From: Dromiciops gliroides
Lineage: Eukaryota; Chordata; Mammalia; Microbiotheria; Microbiotheriidae
Assembly (NCBI RefSeq): GCF_019393635.1
Contig: NC_057863.1
Coordinates: 645,152,660-645,216,659 of the forward strand
DNA length: 64,000 nt
Direction of reading: 5' to 3'
How positions within the stretch are numbered: position 1 is the stretch's first letter; every line of letters starts with the position of its first letter. Positions 63,239 through 64,000 of the stretch are shown here, piece after piece. A program made the position numbers and the translations under genes. The notes beneath the pieces are model-generated. The model worked only from the letters and a program-made list of their open reading frames with translations, had not been told where the DNA came from and searched no databases.

Positions 63239-64000
63239 AAGAACAATGTTTTAAGTAAATTTTACCATCCTAAATATTCACTCTCAAAGCTATGTGGGAT
63301 GGAAAACTTTAAAAATACAGAGAGCTAACAGAAGAGATAAAAAAACAAGAAGAAACAGGATGAGATGTATGCTCTCTGTGTTTTCTGATCTGCTATTGAG
63401 TGCCTTCAAATGAGCCTACAGAAAATGGGTTTATAGCCTAATTCTTTGGTAGTGGTGGGAGAAATTAATCAGGATATCCCCAAGCAATTGGTCCCCCACT
63501 CCCATGCCAACCCAGCTGATGAAATCCTAGAAGGGGAAGGTAACAGAGAAGAGATTTCCTTTTAATACTTCCTTATGAAGTAGGAAAGAGTTCTTGATGG
63601 AGTTAGAACAGCTTGCTTCTGGCTGGCCAAGGATAGACTACACCCCTGGTGGTCTTTAAAAAAAAACTAAGGGGGGCAGCTAGGTGGCGCAGTGAATAGA
63701 GCACCAGCCCTAGAATCAGGAGGACCTGAGTTCAAATCCGGCCTCGGACACTTGATACTTCCTAGCTGTGTGACCTTGGGCAAGTCACTTAACCCCAAGT
63801 GCCTCACCAAAACCAAAACCAAAAACCCAAGACTTCTCCTGAGAGGGACTCAACTCTAAGAAATATAACCCCTGGCAGCAGAGAAAAGAGGCAGCTCTAG
63901 TTTCAAGTAAGAATTAGCCCAGGCATAGAGAAGTAGAACCACAGAGATGAGTGGACCCACAGAGCCCAGATGAGTGACTTGTCTAGTAGAGATACTTTTC
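63239..64000. other. Right end, no gene seen
   Basis: Apart from the SINE at 63673-63825, the last 760 bp hold unassigned, moderately AT-rich sequence. Confidence 0.5.
63673..63825 (+). repeat. WSINE1-type SINE
   Basis: Complete copy with an ACC-rich tail (CCAAAACCAAAACC). Confidence 0.93.

Overview
The window is nuclear DNA of an Australian-type (australidelphian) marsupial. The basis is the dense WSINE1-type tRNA-derived SINE family (about 38 copies; tRNA-like head with A box TGGCGCAGTGG and B box GAGTTCAAATCC, then a CORE-like tail), MAR1-type CORE-SINEs, and marsupial-type L1 elements. The species cannot be fixed from sequence alone.

Three conserved genes lie head to tail on the + strand in the order NAPA, KPTN, SLC8A2, the block found on human 19q13.3. 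NAPA (alpha-SNAP) is cut by the left edge: its last nine coding exons (235 residues, equivalent to human 61-295) lie at 115-12238 and its tail ends near 12785. KPTN (kaptin, KICSTOR subunit) is complete: 12 exons, 13229-19479, 436 residues, with a GC-rich promoter (YY1, CRE and NRF1-like sites) only about 450 bp past the NAPA poly(A) signal. SLC8A2 (NCX2, brain Na+/Ca2+ exchanger) is complete for coding: 9 coding exons, 26150-39878, 922 residues, with a 3'UTR to about 41.63 kb. Its 5' non-coding exon is uncertain (a candidate ends at 22906). The three act in different processes (SNARE disassembly, amino-acid sensing to mTORC1, calcium extrusion); they are neighbours by old synteny, not an operon.

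From about 41.7 kb to the right end I see no host gene. The DNA changes from GC-rich to AT-rich and becomes a stack of repeats: L2 fragments (42.0-44.4 kb), several minus-strand L1 copies (44.6-59.8 kb) interrupted by SINEs and younger 5'-truncated L1s with clear target-site duplications, two related solo LTRs (47.4 and 59.9 kb), a 7SL RNA pseudogene split by a SINE (61.2 kb), and an unclassified AT-rich end.

The observations most worth a second look are a possible unannotated 30-nt in-frame cassette exon in SLC8A2 (26970-26999), a possible in-frame alternative donor in KPTN exon 1 (+29 codons, hydrophobic), an inverted pair of composite microsatellites inside an SLC8A2 intron, the SINE-split 7SL pseudogene, and a double SINE insertion with three copies of the target site. 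I found no new gene system, CRISPR array or tRNA/miRNA gene.
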